A DNA stretch of 39,636 nt, from positions 1-39,636 of the forward strand of contig JAJDVC010000154.1 of the NCBI GenBank assembly GCA_022826305.1. The letters are read 5' to 3'. Positions 8,013 to 16,604 of this stretch are shown piece after piece. A program made the translations under genes and the position numbers. This DNA is from Gammaproteobacteria bacterium (GTDB lineage Bacteria; Pseudomonadota; Gammaproteobacteria; Arenicellales; Poriferihabitantaceae). Below the pieces are notes generated by a model that searched no databases, was not told the DNA's origin, and was given only the letters and a program-made list of their open reading frames with translations. Position 1 is the stretch's first letter; each line of letters begins with the position of its first letter.

Positions 8013-8907
8013 GGGCTTGACTGGCTCTTCCTATGCAACTCCGGCGCCAAGACCATGGAGGCCGCGCTCAAGTTCGCCCGGCTGATCACCGGAAAATCCG
8101 TTTTCATAAGTGCCATGCGCGGTTTCCACGGCTAGACCATGGGTGCCCTGAGCACTATGTACAGCCGCCGCGATGCATTCGAGCCCAACTGTTTCCGGGC
8201 AACCGGTTCGTGCCCTTAAACAACCTGGAAAGGCTGAAGATGACGGTAGATGAGAAGGTTGCGGGAATCGTCCTGGAAATCGTCCAAGGTGAAGATGGAT
8301 CCGCCCGGTGGTACAAGGCCTATATCCATGCTGTGCACAAGCTATGCGACGAGCGGAGAATCCTGATGATCGTGGACGAAGTGCAGACCGGATTCGCCAG
8401 AACGGGAAGGATGTTCGCATGAGAACTGATGGATATCGCTCCCGACATCCCGACCTGACCAAGGCGATTGCCGGGGGTTCCCATGAGCGCGGTGCTGTGC
8501 AGCGACAGGACCGTGCCGACAACGAACAAGCACGGTTCGACATTCGGCGGCAACCCGCTCGCCTGCGCCACCGCGTTGTGCGCCATTGAACACATCGAGC
8601 ACAATGACTTGACCCGGCGCGCCCGGGAACAGGGCACCTACCTCTCGGGACTGCCGAGAAAGACCCGATCAGGACGGATTCGCGAAATCCGCCAGATCGG
8701 CATCGAACTGAAAATCAAGGCCCGGCCGGTTCTGGATAACCTGCCTGGCCGACAAGTCATCGCCCTCTCGAGCGGAACGACTGTCATCAGGCTGTTGCCG
8801 CCCCTGGTCATCACCCATACCCAGATGGAAACCGTCGCCCAGGCATTGTCCGTCGTGCTTCGGGACCAGCATGCACCCACCCGGCTGGCCGCCATGATCC
8901 CCCTCAC
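7930..8907 (+). pseudogene. class III aminotransferase (acetylornithine / LysW-ornithine type) pseudogene
   Basis: A decayed PLP aminotransferase read in at least three frames. The fragments are LTEKLAAISP, then TAG, then [20 protein letters not shown] up to GFHG and another TAG. Next come NNLERLKMTVDEKVAGIVLE through DEVQTGFARTGRMFA and a TGA. Then follow ELMDIAPDIPT, LTKAIAGG with the PLP-lysine motif, and TFGGNPLACATALCAIEHIE. The end is ELKIKARPVLDNL and TTVIRLLPPLVIT. The last part resembles the LysJ/ArgD group. The first 70-100 residues are missing, replaced by the ATPase gene. Its 3' end touches the convergent glycosyltransferase gene. Confidence 0.82.
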
Positions 8908-10433
8908 CGGGATGTTCTGAGATCAAAGACCAGCACCCGCTTTCCCGCACCGTTTTCAAAAACCCGCCTGGGTACCCAACCGGTGCGGTCCTGGAATTCA
9001 CGAACCCGTTCGGGGGAGAGGGTCTTTCCCGTTTTCAGCGCCAGGAAGTCCAGCGTCTTCAACCGGTCATCCTGAAGGTATCTTGACACCGACCTGGCGC
9101 TGTAGTGTCCCTGTTTCCTTGCCGTGCGGTTGCCGGCGTAATAGTCAAGAATCCGGTCGTTGGTATACAGCCTGACGGGAGGGGCGCGTCCGGACGCTTC
9201 GGCTATCCAGTTTCCGGCGTCACGCAGATAATACTTGGTCGTAAACCGATCCAGCCCCTCGACGGAATTGATTGTCAGCAAGACGCCCAGAATGCCCAGT
9301 ACTGCCCCTCCCCTGATTCTCCCGGCCTTTCCGGCAAGTTCGCATGTCCGGGTCAGGACAAACGGTATGAGCAGGATCAGTAATACGGCCAGGCTGATCG
9401 GATACCGGTCATTGAATATCCGTATGAGAAAGGAGTAAACGACAAGAACCGACAGGTTCAGGACAACAATCCACTTCCAGACACCGTACATCGGCACATC
9501 GGAGGCGTCACCGCGCAGAACCGGACGAACAAACGGCCAAAGCGCCAGCACGATCACATACCCCACGGAGACGACCTCGACCAGGCTGTACAGCAGCCTG
9601 ACCAGGGGCTCAAGCAGTACAATGGGGACTTTCAGCACGATTGCGGCAGACTTCAGCCAGCCGGCCTCCATCTGTACAATGCCTTCCTCAAATCCGAGAA
9701 CGGCCTTGTCAAACCGGATCGCGAGAACCTCCCATATTCTGGCGATATCGCCATTCGTTATCCACAGCCCCCCTGCATACAGAACGGCGGGCAACGCCAC
9801 GAGGGCTACCACGCACTGCGTCCTGCATGAAACAACCCGCTCCCCGCGCAAGATCAGGTAATACAGGATCAGGCCGATAAAATACAGCAACCCTTCCATG
9901 CGGTAGGCCGTGGCCAGCAGGCCTGCAGCGACAAACAGTACCAGGTTCCGGGGCATGGGCCTGCCGAGCGTCTCGACAAAGAACACGATCATCCACAAGA
10001 AGCAGGCAAGGAAGGCGAAATCCCTGATGATCTTTGACTGAAGCTCGTTGAGCGCAGGACAGAACAGATAAACAATCCCGGCAAGCACAAGCTGGATCCG
10101 GTTGGCGCCAAACCGCCGCGAAATTACGAGAAAGGCGATGCCCCCCAGGCCCCGCATCAGCGCATTGAACGTCAGCGCCGATGCTTCGGCCGGCAAGCCG
10201 GTCAGCCAGCCGAAAAGGGCGATGGACATCGAAAAGAACGGCCATTTGTAGCCGCCGAAGCCAGCCTCGAAGTCCCCGTTCAGGAAAGCCTGACCTGCCA
10301 TGACGTATATGACCCCGTCCTGGTTGATAACGGGATCAATCAGGTGCGCCCAGTAGCCGATGGCCAGGGAACCGGCCATCATCAGCCCGTACAGGACGGG
10401 GGCTGTCAGCCTGCTATCGACAAGCCGGAACAC
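8904..10433 (-). CDS. GT-C type membrane glycosyltransferase-like protein
   Basis: 509 residues from a GTG at 10433, with roughly ten or more hydrophobic helices and a C-terminal soluble domain of about 100 residues. Near the N-terminus, after helix 1, is DPVINQDGVIYVMAGQAFL, the acidic first-loop arrangement of GT-C enzymes (ArnT/PMT-like), which transfer sugars from polyprenyl-phosphate donors on the periplasmic side. The mid-region IFNDRYPISLAVLL is also typical. The donor and acceptor are unknown, and no glycan cluster surrounds it. It is divergent from the STAS gene. An alternative start at Met18 or Met19 would cut into the first helix. Confidence 0.65.
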   Translation of the reverse strand: MFRLVDSRLTAPVLYGLMMAGSLAIGYWAHLIDPVINQDGVIYVMAGQAFLNGDFEAGFGGYKWPFFSMSIALFGWLTGLPAEASALTFNALMRGLGGIAFLVISRRFGANRIQLVLAGIVYLFCPALNELQSKIIRDFAFLACFLWMIVFFVETLGRPMPRNLVLFVAAGLLATAYRMEGLLYFIGLILYYLILRGERVVSCRTQCVVALVALPAVLYAGGLWITNGDIARIWEVLAIRFDKAVLGFEEGIVQMEAGWLKSAAIVLKVPIVLLEPLVRLLYSLVEVVSVGYVIVLALWPFVRPVLRGDASDVPMYGVWKWIVVLNLSVLVVYSFLIRIFNDRYPISLAVLLILLIPFVLTRTCELAGKAGRIRGGAVLGILGVLLTINSVEGLDRFTTKYYLRDAGNWIAEASGRAPPVRLYTNDRILDYYAGNRTARKQGHYSARSVSRYLQDDRLKTLDFLALKTGKTLSPERVREFQDRTGWVPRRVFENGAGKRVLVFDLRTSR

Positions 10434-10780
10434 GGCGGTGGGATGCCCGGTGAATCAAGCCGTGAAGCCATTCAGCCCTGCTGGCAGCCGGCTGATCGGG
10501 CAACGGCATTTTTCGGCCAGCCTCTTGTCACGTTCTTCAAGGCACTGGCTCCTCACGATAGGGGAAAACTGTGTGGGTATGCTGTTTCGAACACTGGACA
10601 ATTGTATCGTGTTTGTTGGAAAATTGACCACTGGTCATGACAATTTGCTGTTCGGACAGGTTTTGTCGGGACTTGTGCATTCATTGTTTCTTTGGTGGAC
10701 TGCCTGTTCCTGCATTTGCAAAGTTGTTCCGGGCGGTTTGCAGACCAGAATAATCATAGTTAAATTCAGAGGCTGAAATA
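10434..10780. other. divergent intergenic region with inverted repeat
   Basis: No gene is supportable in this 347-base gap between the divergent GT-C and STAS genes. It holds nested inverted repeats at 10621-10646: AAATTG with CAATTT on the outside, and TGACCA-C-TGGTCA (10625-10637) inside. This is a plausible operator for a dimeric regulator. AGAGG about 8 bases before the ATG at 10781 is the STAS ribosome-binding site. I see no clear promoter. Confidence 0.45.
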
Positions 10781-11116
10781 ATGGAAATTAATACCGAGCA
10801 AGTTGACGGAACGTTGATTGCAAATGTAGGTGGTCGGATCGACGGCGGAAATGCTCAAGATTTCGAAAGCTCAATGCAAAAGGTGATCGAAGACGCTGAC
10901 AGCGCCTTGATTATTGACCTCAGCGATCTTTCCTATATCAGCAGCGCCGGACTCAGGGTGATTCTGCTTATTGCAAAAACGCTTACAAAGCGCAGTGCAA
11001 AGTTCTCGATATGCGGATTGTCCGGCCCGATCAATGAGATCTTTGTCATCAGTGGTTTCAACAAGATCATCTCGATTCACGATTCGCGCGAGGATGCGAT
11101 AGCCGCCGCCAGTTGA
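10781..11116 (+). CDS. STAS-domain anti-sigma factor antagonist (SpoIIAA/RsbV-like)
   Basis: A 111-residue single STAS domain. It should bind an RsbW-type kinase when dephosphorylated and release the kinase's target. The phosphoacceptor region is DLSDLSYISSAGLRVILL; by alignment with SpoIIAA (DSSGL) the acceptor is Ser55. Its length is typical. It stands alone on the plus strand but converges on the operon that carries an RsbW-like kinase (12940-13404) and a SpoIIE phosphatase (13432-15561), its likely partners. It looks more AT-rich than its neighbours. A hairpin terminator follows at 11132-11159. Confidence 0.9.
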   Translation: MEINTEQVDGTLIANVGGRIDGGNAQDFESSMQKVIEDADSALIIDLSDLSYISSAGLRVILLIAKTLTKRSAKFSICGLSGPINEIFVISGFNKIISIHDSREDAIAAAS

Positions 11117-11131
11117 CCGTCAGGACATCAC

Positions 11132-11165
11132 AAGGGGGCATTTCCACTCCAGCCCCCTTCTTGCC
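11132..11165 (+). terminator. hairpin terminator after the STAS gene
   Basis: AAGGGGGC (11132-11139) pairs perfectly with GCCCCCTT (11152-11159) around a 12-base loop, followed by CTTCTTG. The T-run is imperfect. It lies between the convergent STAS and histidine-phosphatase genes and could serve both strands. Confidence 0.6.
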
Positions 11166-11240
11166 GGCAGGGATTCTTATCCGGCAACAGCCTCTGCAAC
11201 CCGGGATTCGAGCGCACGGACCAGCTTTCCCATGCGGACT

Positions 11241-11858
11241 TCACGCTTCATCCGTGCGGCTACCCTCCTGGGAGTCGTGAATCATCTCGACGCGCGAAAT
11301 ACGGAAACAGTCGGAATTGTCCAGCGTTACAGCGAGGATGGACCCATTCCCCAGGCCCGATGCGTACTCCCGGGTTTTTCCTGCATGCTCCAGGATAACC
11401 CTCGCCACCCCGCTGCTTGATATGATCGCCGGCCAGCGTGAATAGATCCATGCCCTTTCCCTGAAGGTATCCAGCACGCGCCCACGAAACGCATCATCCG
11501 ACTCCCCGCCAGGCGGGGTCCTCCCCGCTTTCATCAGTTCGCGGGTGGCATCATAGGATTGTCCGTTCCATTGACCCAGCCGACGCTCCTTCAGACCGTC
11601 ATCCACCAGTATCTCGACGTTCAGCGACTCGTTGAGAATCCGTGCCGTGTCGTGTGTCCGCTTGTGCGGGGAGGCAAGAATCAGCCCGGGACTCCGGTCA
11701 AGAGTTGCCAGCACGGCCTCCGTCCGCCTTATCTGCTGCACACCCAGCTGCGTCAGCGGCGGGTTGCATTCCCCACCGGACCGTATCCGATTCCTGTTGG
11801 ACAGGGTTTCCCCGTGCCGGATGAACAGGAAGCCCCTTGTGGAACAGGCTTCAGGCAT
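11241..11858 (-). CDS. histidine phosphatase family protein (second His missing)
   Basis: 205 residues from the ATG at 11858; a TTG two codons earlier is an alternative. The branch-defining motif FLFIRHGETLSNR carries the phospho-accepting His15. LILASPHKRTHDTARIL and LGQWNGQSYD are also typical of the phosphoglycerate-mutase-like family. The later motif, usually VSHGG, reads AIISSSGVARVIL, so the second catalytic His is replaced by Ser and activity is doubtful. It overlaps the alpha/beta hydrolase stop by 8 bases and is the last gene of the signalling operon. Physiological substrate unknown. Confidence 0.82.
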   Translation of the reverse strand: MPEACSTRGFLFIRHGETLSNRNRIRSGGECNPPLTQLGVQQIRRTEAVLATLDRSPGLILASPHKRTHDTARILNESLNVEILVDDGLKERRLGQWNGQSYDATRELMKAGRTPPGGESDDAFRGRVLDTFRERAWIYSRWPAIISSSGVARVILEHAGKTREYASGLGNGSILAVTLDNSDCFRISRVEMIHDSQEGSRTDEA

Positions 11859-12933
11859 TATCAAACAGGATCCTGTTCGTCCAGCTCACTCCCGCACAGG
11901 AGCGATCCTGATCAAAAGAGCGGTCATCGGATATCCACCTCGCGATTTCTTCGGCAAGATAGCCATCGCTCAGGGAAGGCGTATGCCCCGTATCGGGAAT
12001 ATGGATGACCGACAACCCCGGATACCTGCGCATCCTTTCAATCATGTCGTCGGTACTCGCGTCGCTCTCCATTCCATGCAGCAGCAGAACCGGACACTGG
12101 ACCTTGTCCCACGAATGCCAAAGGTCAAGGCTCTGTTCGGAATCCGCCCGGTATGCCAGCAGGGCCCGGATATCATGACGGTATACCCGTCCCTGCTCGT
12201 CCTCCGACCACCGGGTCTTGCTGTGTACATTGTGCAGCAGAACCCCATCCGCTGCAGGACCGCTATGCCTGGATGCCGCGCCGGTTCTCCTGAACATCTC
12301 GGCCGGAGAACTGAACACGTAATGCCGTGCCACGGCACGTGCGCGCCGTGCACGTCGTGTCGCGGGAATAAACGGTCCGCTGTCATTCAGCACGATGCGC
12401 CTTATCCGGTCCGGGTAGCGGGCTGCCGAGACTATGGCGACCGATCCGCCCAGCGAAGATCCCAGCACTGTACAGGCCTCCATTCCCAGGCAATCAAGAA
12501 ACTGGACAAACTGTTCGACATAGGTTTCCAGGGTATAGTCGGTCAACTCGGCCAGCCAGCCGCTCCTGCCCCGGCCGGCAAGATCCAGCCCGATAATCCT
12601 CAATGCCGGGAAAGTGTCCAGCCTGAGGAAATCGAACCGCTGCATGACGTTGGTGATTCCGCCGATTGCAACAACCGGCTCCCCCGCTCCCCCGGGGTCG
12701 CAGTATGCAAGGCGCGTGGAATAGGGCTTCCCCAGCCCGATCCCCGGATCCTGCAGACGTACCGGGTGGATGTAATCAAACCATTCGATTTCCGGATGCC
12801 CGCCCAGGCCATCCGCAACGGCACATACCAGGTCCTGGTAATCCTTCCATGTCAGGTCCTCAAGTCCTGGGGAATCCCGTTGCCTGAAGAACCAGTCCCG
12901 TAATGCTGCATCAACCCTGATGGCGGAGAACAT
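11851..12933 (-). CDS. alpha/beta hydrolase
   Basis: A 360-residue alpha/beta-hydrolase-fold protein. The oxyanion region is VVAIGGITNVMQRFDFL, the nucleophile elbow is GSSLGG with Ser160, an acid candidate lies in LLLHGMESDASTDDM, and the catalytic His is in IPDTGHTPSLSDGYL. An N-terminal extension of about 70 residues precedes the core; it is unusual and has no recognised motif. There is no signal peptide. It starts 6 bases after the RsbW-like kinase gene and overlaps the histidine-phosphatase gene, so it belongs to the signalling operon. Its role may be an output or a by-stander; the substrate is unknown. Confidence 0.82.
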   Translation of the reverse strand: MFSAIRVDAALRDWFFRQRDSPGLEDLTWKDYQDLVCAVADGLGGHPEIEWFDYIHPVRLQDPGIGLGKPYSTRLAYCDPGGAGEPVVAIGGITNVMQRFDFLRLDTFPALRIIGLDLAGRGRSGWLAELTDYTLETYVEQFVQFLDCLGMEACTVLGSSLGGSVAIVSAARYPDRIRRIVLNDSGPFIPATRRARRARAVARHYVFSSPAEMFRRTGAASRHSGPAADGVLLHNVHSKTRWSEDEQGRVYRHDIRALLAYRADSEQSLDLWHSWDKVQCPVLLLHGMESDASTDDMIERMRRYPGLSVIHIPDTGHTPSLSDGYLAEEIARWISDDRSFDQDRSCAGVSWTNRILFDNA

Positions 12934-12939
12934 CGTCCT

Positions 12940-13404
12940 TCAGGGTGCCGATTTTTCCGTGTCTCCCTGATTCTGGCTTTCCCTGAGCTGGACCAGCGTA
13001 ATGATGTTCAATCCGTCGTCCGTCCGCTCGTAAGCCACCTCGTCCATGAATGTCTTGACGAAGAACACCCCCAGTCCCCCGATCCGGCGATCCTCCAGCG
13101 GCGTATCGACATCATCCGGCGGTGGCGCCTCCTCGAAAGGATTGAAGGGTACCCCGTCGTCTTCAATGGTGACGGTCAGCTTGTCGGGGGTAGCGATAAG
13201 CTTCAGCCGGATAAGGTGATGTCCCGAATCCGTATAGCTGTAATTTACCGTGTTGGTGATCAACTCATCGACCGATACATTGATACGATACATCCATTCC
13301 TCTGGCCATCCGGAGGCGGCACCATGCGCATTGATCACCTTTGCCGCCCGATCGATTTCAGAGCGTTCGTTTTTCAGAATCATTTCCAGTGTCGAATCAT
13401 ACAT
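12940..13404 (-). CDS. RsbW/SpoIIAB-like ATP-binding protein (anti-sigma factor kinase)
   Basis: 154 residues of the HATPase_c_2 family, serine kinases that phosphorylate STAS proteins and sequester a target. The N-box is VSVDELITNTVNYSY (about 43-57), the G1 box is IEDDGVPFNPF, and the G2 region is IGGLGVFFVKTFMDE. The conserved Glu and Asn of the N-box are present. It lies 27 bases downstream of the SpoIIE phosphatase and 6 bases upstream of the alpha/beta hydrolase. Together with the STAS protein at 10781 it completes a partner-switching module. The target could be a sigma factor or another effector; none is encoded in this operon. Confidence 0.88.
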   Translation of the reverse strand: MYDSTLEMILKNERSEIDRAAKVINAHGAASGWPEEWMYRINVSVDELITNTVNYSYTDSGHHLIRLKLIATPDKLTVTIEDDGVPFNPFEEAPPPDDVDTPLEDRRIGGLGVFFVKTFMDEVAYERTDDGLNIITLVQLRESQNQGDTEKSAP

Positions 13405-13431
13405 TTTCCACCACCATATCGTTATGTTTAT

Positions 13432-15561
13432 CTACATCGTCATGTTGCCGGAACCTCTCCCCTGCCCGGGAATCAGGTTGGAATACTTCAGCACCACACA
13501 GGTTATATCATCGAATTGCGGCTCATCTCCAACAAAATTCTCGACGGCAGCCACTATGTCCCGAACATCGTCGCTCGGGTCCTGTTCGGGCAGTTCCGAC
13601 ACGGTCTGCAACAGCCGCCTGTCGCCGAATTCCTCATAGTCCGAGTTGATGGCTTCCGTTACACCGTCAGTCGTGAATACCAGTCTTGATCCCCTGGTGA
13701 GGTCCACATAAGCATCCGCATACTCAAGACCATCGAACATGGCCAGCGCGACGCCCTCGGTCAGGGGAAGCATTTTCGCTCCATCCCCATCGGCAAGAAC
13801 CGGTGGATTATGTCCGCCATTGGCGTACTGGAACCGCCCGGTAACTTCGTCCAGCACGCCGTAAAACACCGTGATGAACAACTGTTCATCGTTATTCTGC
13901 TCCAGGAACGCATTCACCATGGAAAGAAATTCTCCCGGGGATTCCGTTTGCCGGGCGGTGCTGCGCATCAGCGTATGGGCCATCACCGTGAACAGGGCGG
14001 CCGGCACGCCTTTTCCGGAAACGTCTGCTATCACGATCGCCACCTTTTCATCATCCAGCCGGAAAAAGTCATAAAAATCCCCCCCGACCTCCTTTGCCGC
14101 AGTCATTGCCCCGGCTATGGAAAACCGCTCGGTCGAAGGCATGTTGTCCGGTAGCAACGAGAGCTGAACCCGGGTCGCAATATCCAGTTCCTTCTGGATT
14201 GCGATAAACGCGTTCTTGGCTTTCAGCGCCTCTCTCAGATTGTGATTCTGCTTCTGTACGCGGTCCGACATTTTCTGAAAGGCCGCCGCAGTTATGGCAA
14301 GGCTGCTGCTTCCCTGTTCCAGCACATCCATGGGATTGTCCGTCTTTCCCCGGCTGTTGCCCATATCATCCGGGGCCTCCTTGACCAGATCCTCCAGTTC
14401 GGACAACTCGTCAAGAACCGCGATGCGCTCTTCCTCGTCCAGCGTTTGGGCAAGCCGGGTCATCTCGCGCCTTATAAACCGCTCCTGCCTGATGCGCTGG
14501 CGTTTCCGGGAACTGCGAAATCGGTCGATGGCAACAAGATGTGCGCGGAAAACACCCACTGCAGTTGAAATCCGCCCCACCTCGTCCCGCCTGCTCGTAC
14601 TGTCCATCGTGATGTGCAGATCGCCGCGGGAAAGCGCATTCAGGACCCGGACACCGTTCGTCAGCGGCACGAATGAACGGGCAAGGTACAGGTTCAGGGT
14701 AATCAGAATCAGGACCAGAAATCCGCCCAGCACACTGACCGTATAGAATCCGATTCTCTTCTGCTGCTGGGTGTAGGCGGAAATATCCTTGAATGCCAGC
14801 AGCCTTGTCACGAGGTTCCCCAGGTCTGCCGCCTGGTCCAGAAGAATGATTGAGTATGCCCTGTCTTCGGTTTCTATGGTTTGAAACGTATTGATTTTCC
14901 GGATATCGACCGATCCTTTCAATCGGCTCCAGAGATCGTCGACATTCCCCACAATCAACCTGCCGCGCCGGTTGACCAGAATTACGGAGGACTCGGTAAT
15001 GCGTTCCATTTCCTGGATCGCGTTCTCTATGTCCGTGGCATAGACCGCCAGGCCGACCACCCGTGAACGCACTTGCAACGGTATGACCACCACAACCGAT
15101 ATGTTGTGCTGCTGATCGTTTCCGATGCCGCTCACTACTTCCTCTCCCAGCACGATCTCCCCGACCCCCGACGCCGCAATGATCGGGGTCTGGAAAACAC
15201 CCGGCAACGATGAAAAAAGCAGCTCTCCTTCCGTGTTCAACAGGTCCAGCCTGTCGGCGATACCGCGGTCCTGAAGTACCGAAGCAACCAGCGTGCCGAT
15301 GCGCTGTATGGCGGTATGGTTGTCGTTCTCCACCGACAGGGCAAGCTGCTGGTTTTCGCTGATCATGGACGCATGCGCCTCCATTCGATCAATCAGTTCC
15401 TTGACCGTGTTGTCCCATAGCACGCGCTGGTCCGAGACGAGCTCTTCGGAAAACTGCGACGTGATCAGCTTTTCCCGCTCAAGTGCAGCCGCTACAAAAC
15501 TTACGCAGACAATAACGAACGACAGCGATACAAACAGACTGATTCGCGAACGCAGAAGCAT
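13432..15561 (-). CDS. membrane HAMP-SpoIIE (PP2C) phosphatase
   Basis: 709 residues. TM1 is at about 7-27, a periplasmic Cache-like sensor follows to about 275, TM2 is near 272-292 (VSVLGGFLVLILITLNLYL), and a HAMP/linker runs to about 480. The C-terminal SpoIIE phosphatase shows all metal-site motifs: AAKEVGGDFYDFF, VAIVIADVSGKGVPAALF, FQYANGGHNPP, LVFTTDGVTEA and FDDITCVVLKY. It should dephosphorylate the phospho-STAS protein in response to an external signal, like RsbU or SpoIIE. It starts 11 bases after the substrate-binding-protein gene and precedes the RsbW-like gene by 27 bases. Confidence 0.92.
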   Translation of the reverse strand: MLLRSRISLFVSLSFVIVCVSFVAAALEREKLITSQFSEELVSDQRVLWDNTVKELIDRMEAHASMISENQQLALSVENDNHTAIQRIGTLVASVLQDRGIADRLDLLNTEGELLFSSLPGVFQTPIIAASGVGEIVLGEEVVSGIGNDQQHNISVVVVIPLQVRSRVVGLAVYATDIENAIQEMERITESSVILVNRRGRLIVGNVDDLWSRLKGSVDIRKINTFQTIETEDRAYSIILLDQAADLGNLVTRLLAFKDISAYTQQQKRIGFYTVSVLGGFLVLILITLNLYLARSFVPLTNGVRVLNALSRGDLHITMDSTSRRDEVGRISTAVGVFRAHLVAIDRFRSSRKRQRIRQERFIRREMTRLAQTLDEEERIAVLDELSELEDLVKEAPDDMGNSRGKTDNPMDVLEQGSSSLAITAAAFQKMSDRVQKQNHNLREALKAKNAFIAIQKELDIATRVQLSLLPDNMPSTERFSIAGAMTAAKEVGGDFYDFFRLDDEKVAIVIADVSGKGVPAALFTVMAHTLMRSTARQTESPGEFLSMVNAFLEQNNDEQLFITVFYGVLDEVTGRFQYANGGHNPPVLADGDGAKMLPLTEGVALAMFDGLEYADAYVDLTRGSRLVFTTDGVTEAINSDYEEFGDRRLLQTVSELPEQDPSDDVRDIVAAVENFVGDEPQFDDITCVVLKYSNLIPGQGRGSGNMTM

Positions 15562-15572
15562 ATCCGAATACC

Positions 15573-16604
15573 CTAGCTGCCCGGACTTGTCTTGAAATCG
15601 GCGATCGAGATCATCTTCATGGGAGGATAAATGCCGATTTCACGGACAACATCAATATTGATCCACAACTTGTAGCGCGCAAGCCGGGCAACGGGCAAAT
15701 CTTCCGGATCCTGCTCGTCGACCAGGATTCTCTCCACCTGCAGCGCGGCGAGCTTGCCAAGGGTGTAGTAATCGGTAATCAGGCCGAACATCGCCCGGAA
15801 GCTCTTGAGCGGCCCCTGCGTCGAGGCGAAGGTCGGAAGGCCGGCCCTGATTGCCTCGGAGGTGTAAACCTTTCCATGCCGGAACAGGAACGAATCCGGC
15901 CCGATGTACAGGATGTCCGCCCCCTGGTCCTTGGCGGACCGAATCAGGGCCGGCAACTGTTCGGGGTCCGGCTTGCCATTCTCCAGCAACGGTATCGGCA
16001 ACTCGATCAGGTTCATGTCGAATCCGCCGGCTTCCTGCCGCAGGCCCTCTACATTGATCCTGGAATTGCTGGCAGTCGAGTCATAGATGACCGCAATGTT
16101 CCTGAAGTCCCCGTAAGACTTTATGGTCTTGAGCTGAACCGAAGTGGACGGCAGGAAAGTCACACCCGTAAACTGCCTGCCCGTGCTTTCGAGAGAGTCG
16201 ATGATTCCCGCATCGACCGGGTACGCAACCATCACGAAGATACCGGGTATGTCCCGTACATGCGCTTCCGGGGTTTCGGTTTCCAGCTTTCCGACAATGC
16301 TGCTGGTCGTACCCGTACCCCACGTGTACACCAAGTCCGGCTGCACGCGCCTGATCTCCTCGACGATTCCCGGGGCATTGCCCCGATCAAGATCAAGGCT
16401 CCGGACAGTCAGGTTGTAGGGGATTCTCCGACTGTCGAGATAATCCCGAAAACCATCTTCAACATCCGTTTCCCCTCGCCACATTACGGCAAATATTTCA
16501 AAAGGTCGGTTCCCTTCCTGAGCCACGGCAGCAAAGGGCAGGCCAGAGGACACGATCAGCAGCAGCAAAACAAGCCAAAGCCGGGCAAATTGCGCCAGGA
16601 TCAT
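15573..16604 (-). CDS. ABC transporter substrate-binding protein (TrpX/ABC_sub_bind-like)
   Basis: 343 residues from the ATG at 16604, which overlaps the upstream stop as ATGA (16601-16604). A longer in-frame reading upstream would cover the MFS gene and is rejected. A clear Sec signal (LWLVLLLLIVSSGLPFAAVAQ) exports it to the periplasm. The mature protein resembles the ABC_sub_bind family: PDLVYTWGTGTTSSIVGK, IPGIFVMVAYPVDAGIIDS, IAVIYDSTASNSRINVEGL and DILYIGPDSF. No permease or ATPase gene accompanies it. It may therefore act as a periplasmic ligand sensor for the adjacent membrane sensor or phosphatase rather than in transport (inference). Confidence 0.85.
   Translation of the reverse strand: MILAQFARLWLVLLLLIVSSGLPFAAVAQEGNRPFEIFAVMWRGETDVEDGFRDYLDSRRIPYNLTVRSLDLDRGNAPGIVEEIRRVQPDLVYTWGTGTTSSIVGKLETETPEAHVRDIPGIFVMVAYPVDAGIIDSLESTGRQFTGVTFLPSTSVQLKTIKSYGDFRNIAVIYDSTASNSRINVEGLRQEAGGFDMNLIELPIPLLENGKPDPEQLPALIRSAKDQGADILYIGPDSFLFRHGKVYTSEAIRAGLPTFASTQGPLKSFRAMFGLITDYYTLGKLAALQVERILVDEQDPEDLPVARLARYKLWINIDVVREIGIYPPMKMISIADFKTSPGS

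Noticed and set aside
11632-12903. Long open frame on the plus strand opposite the alpha/beta hydrolase and phosphatase genes
   Set aside because: No family resemblance; the minus-strand proteins have clear catalytic motifs.
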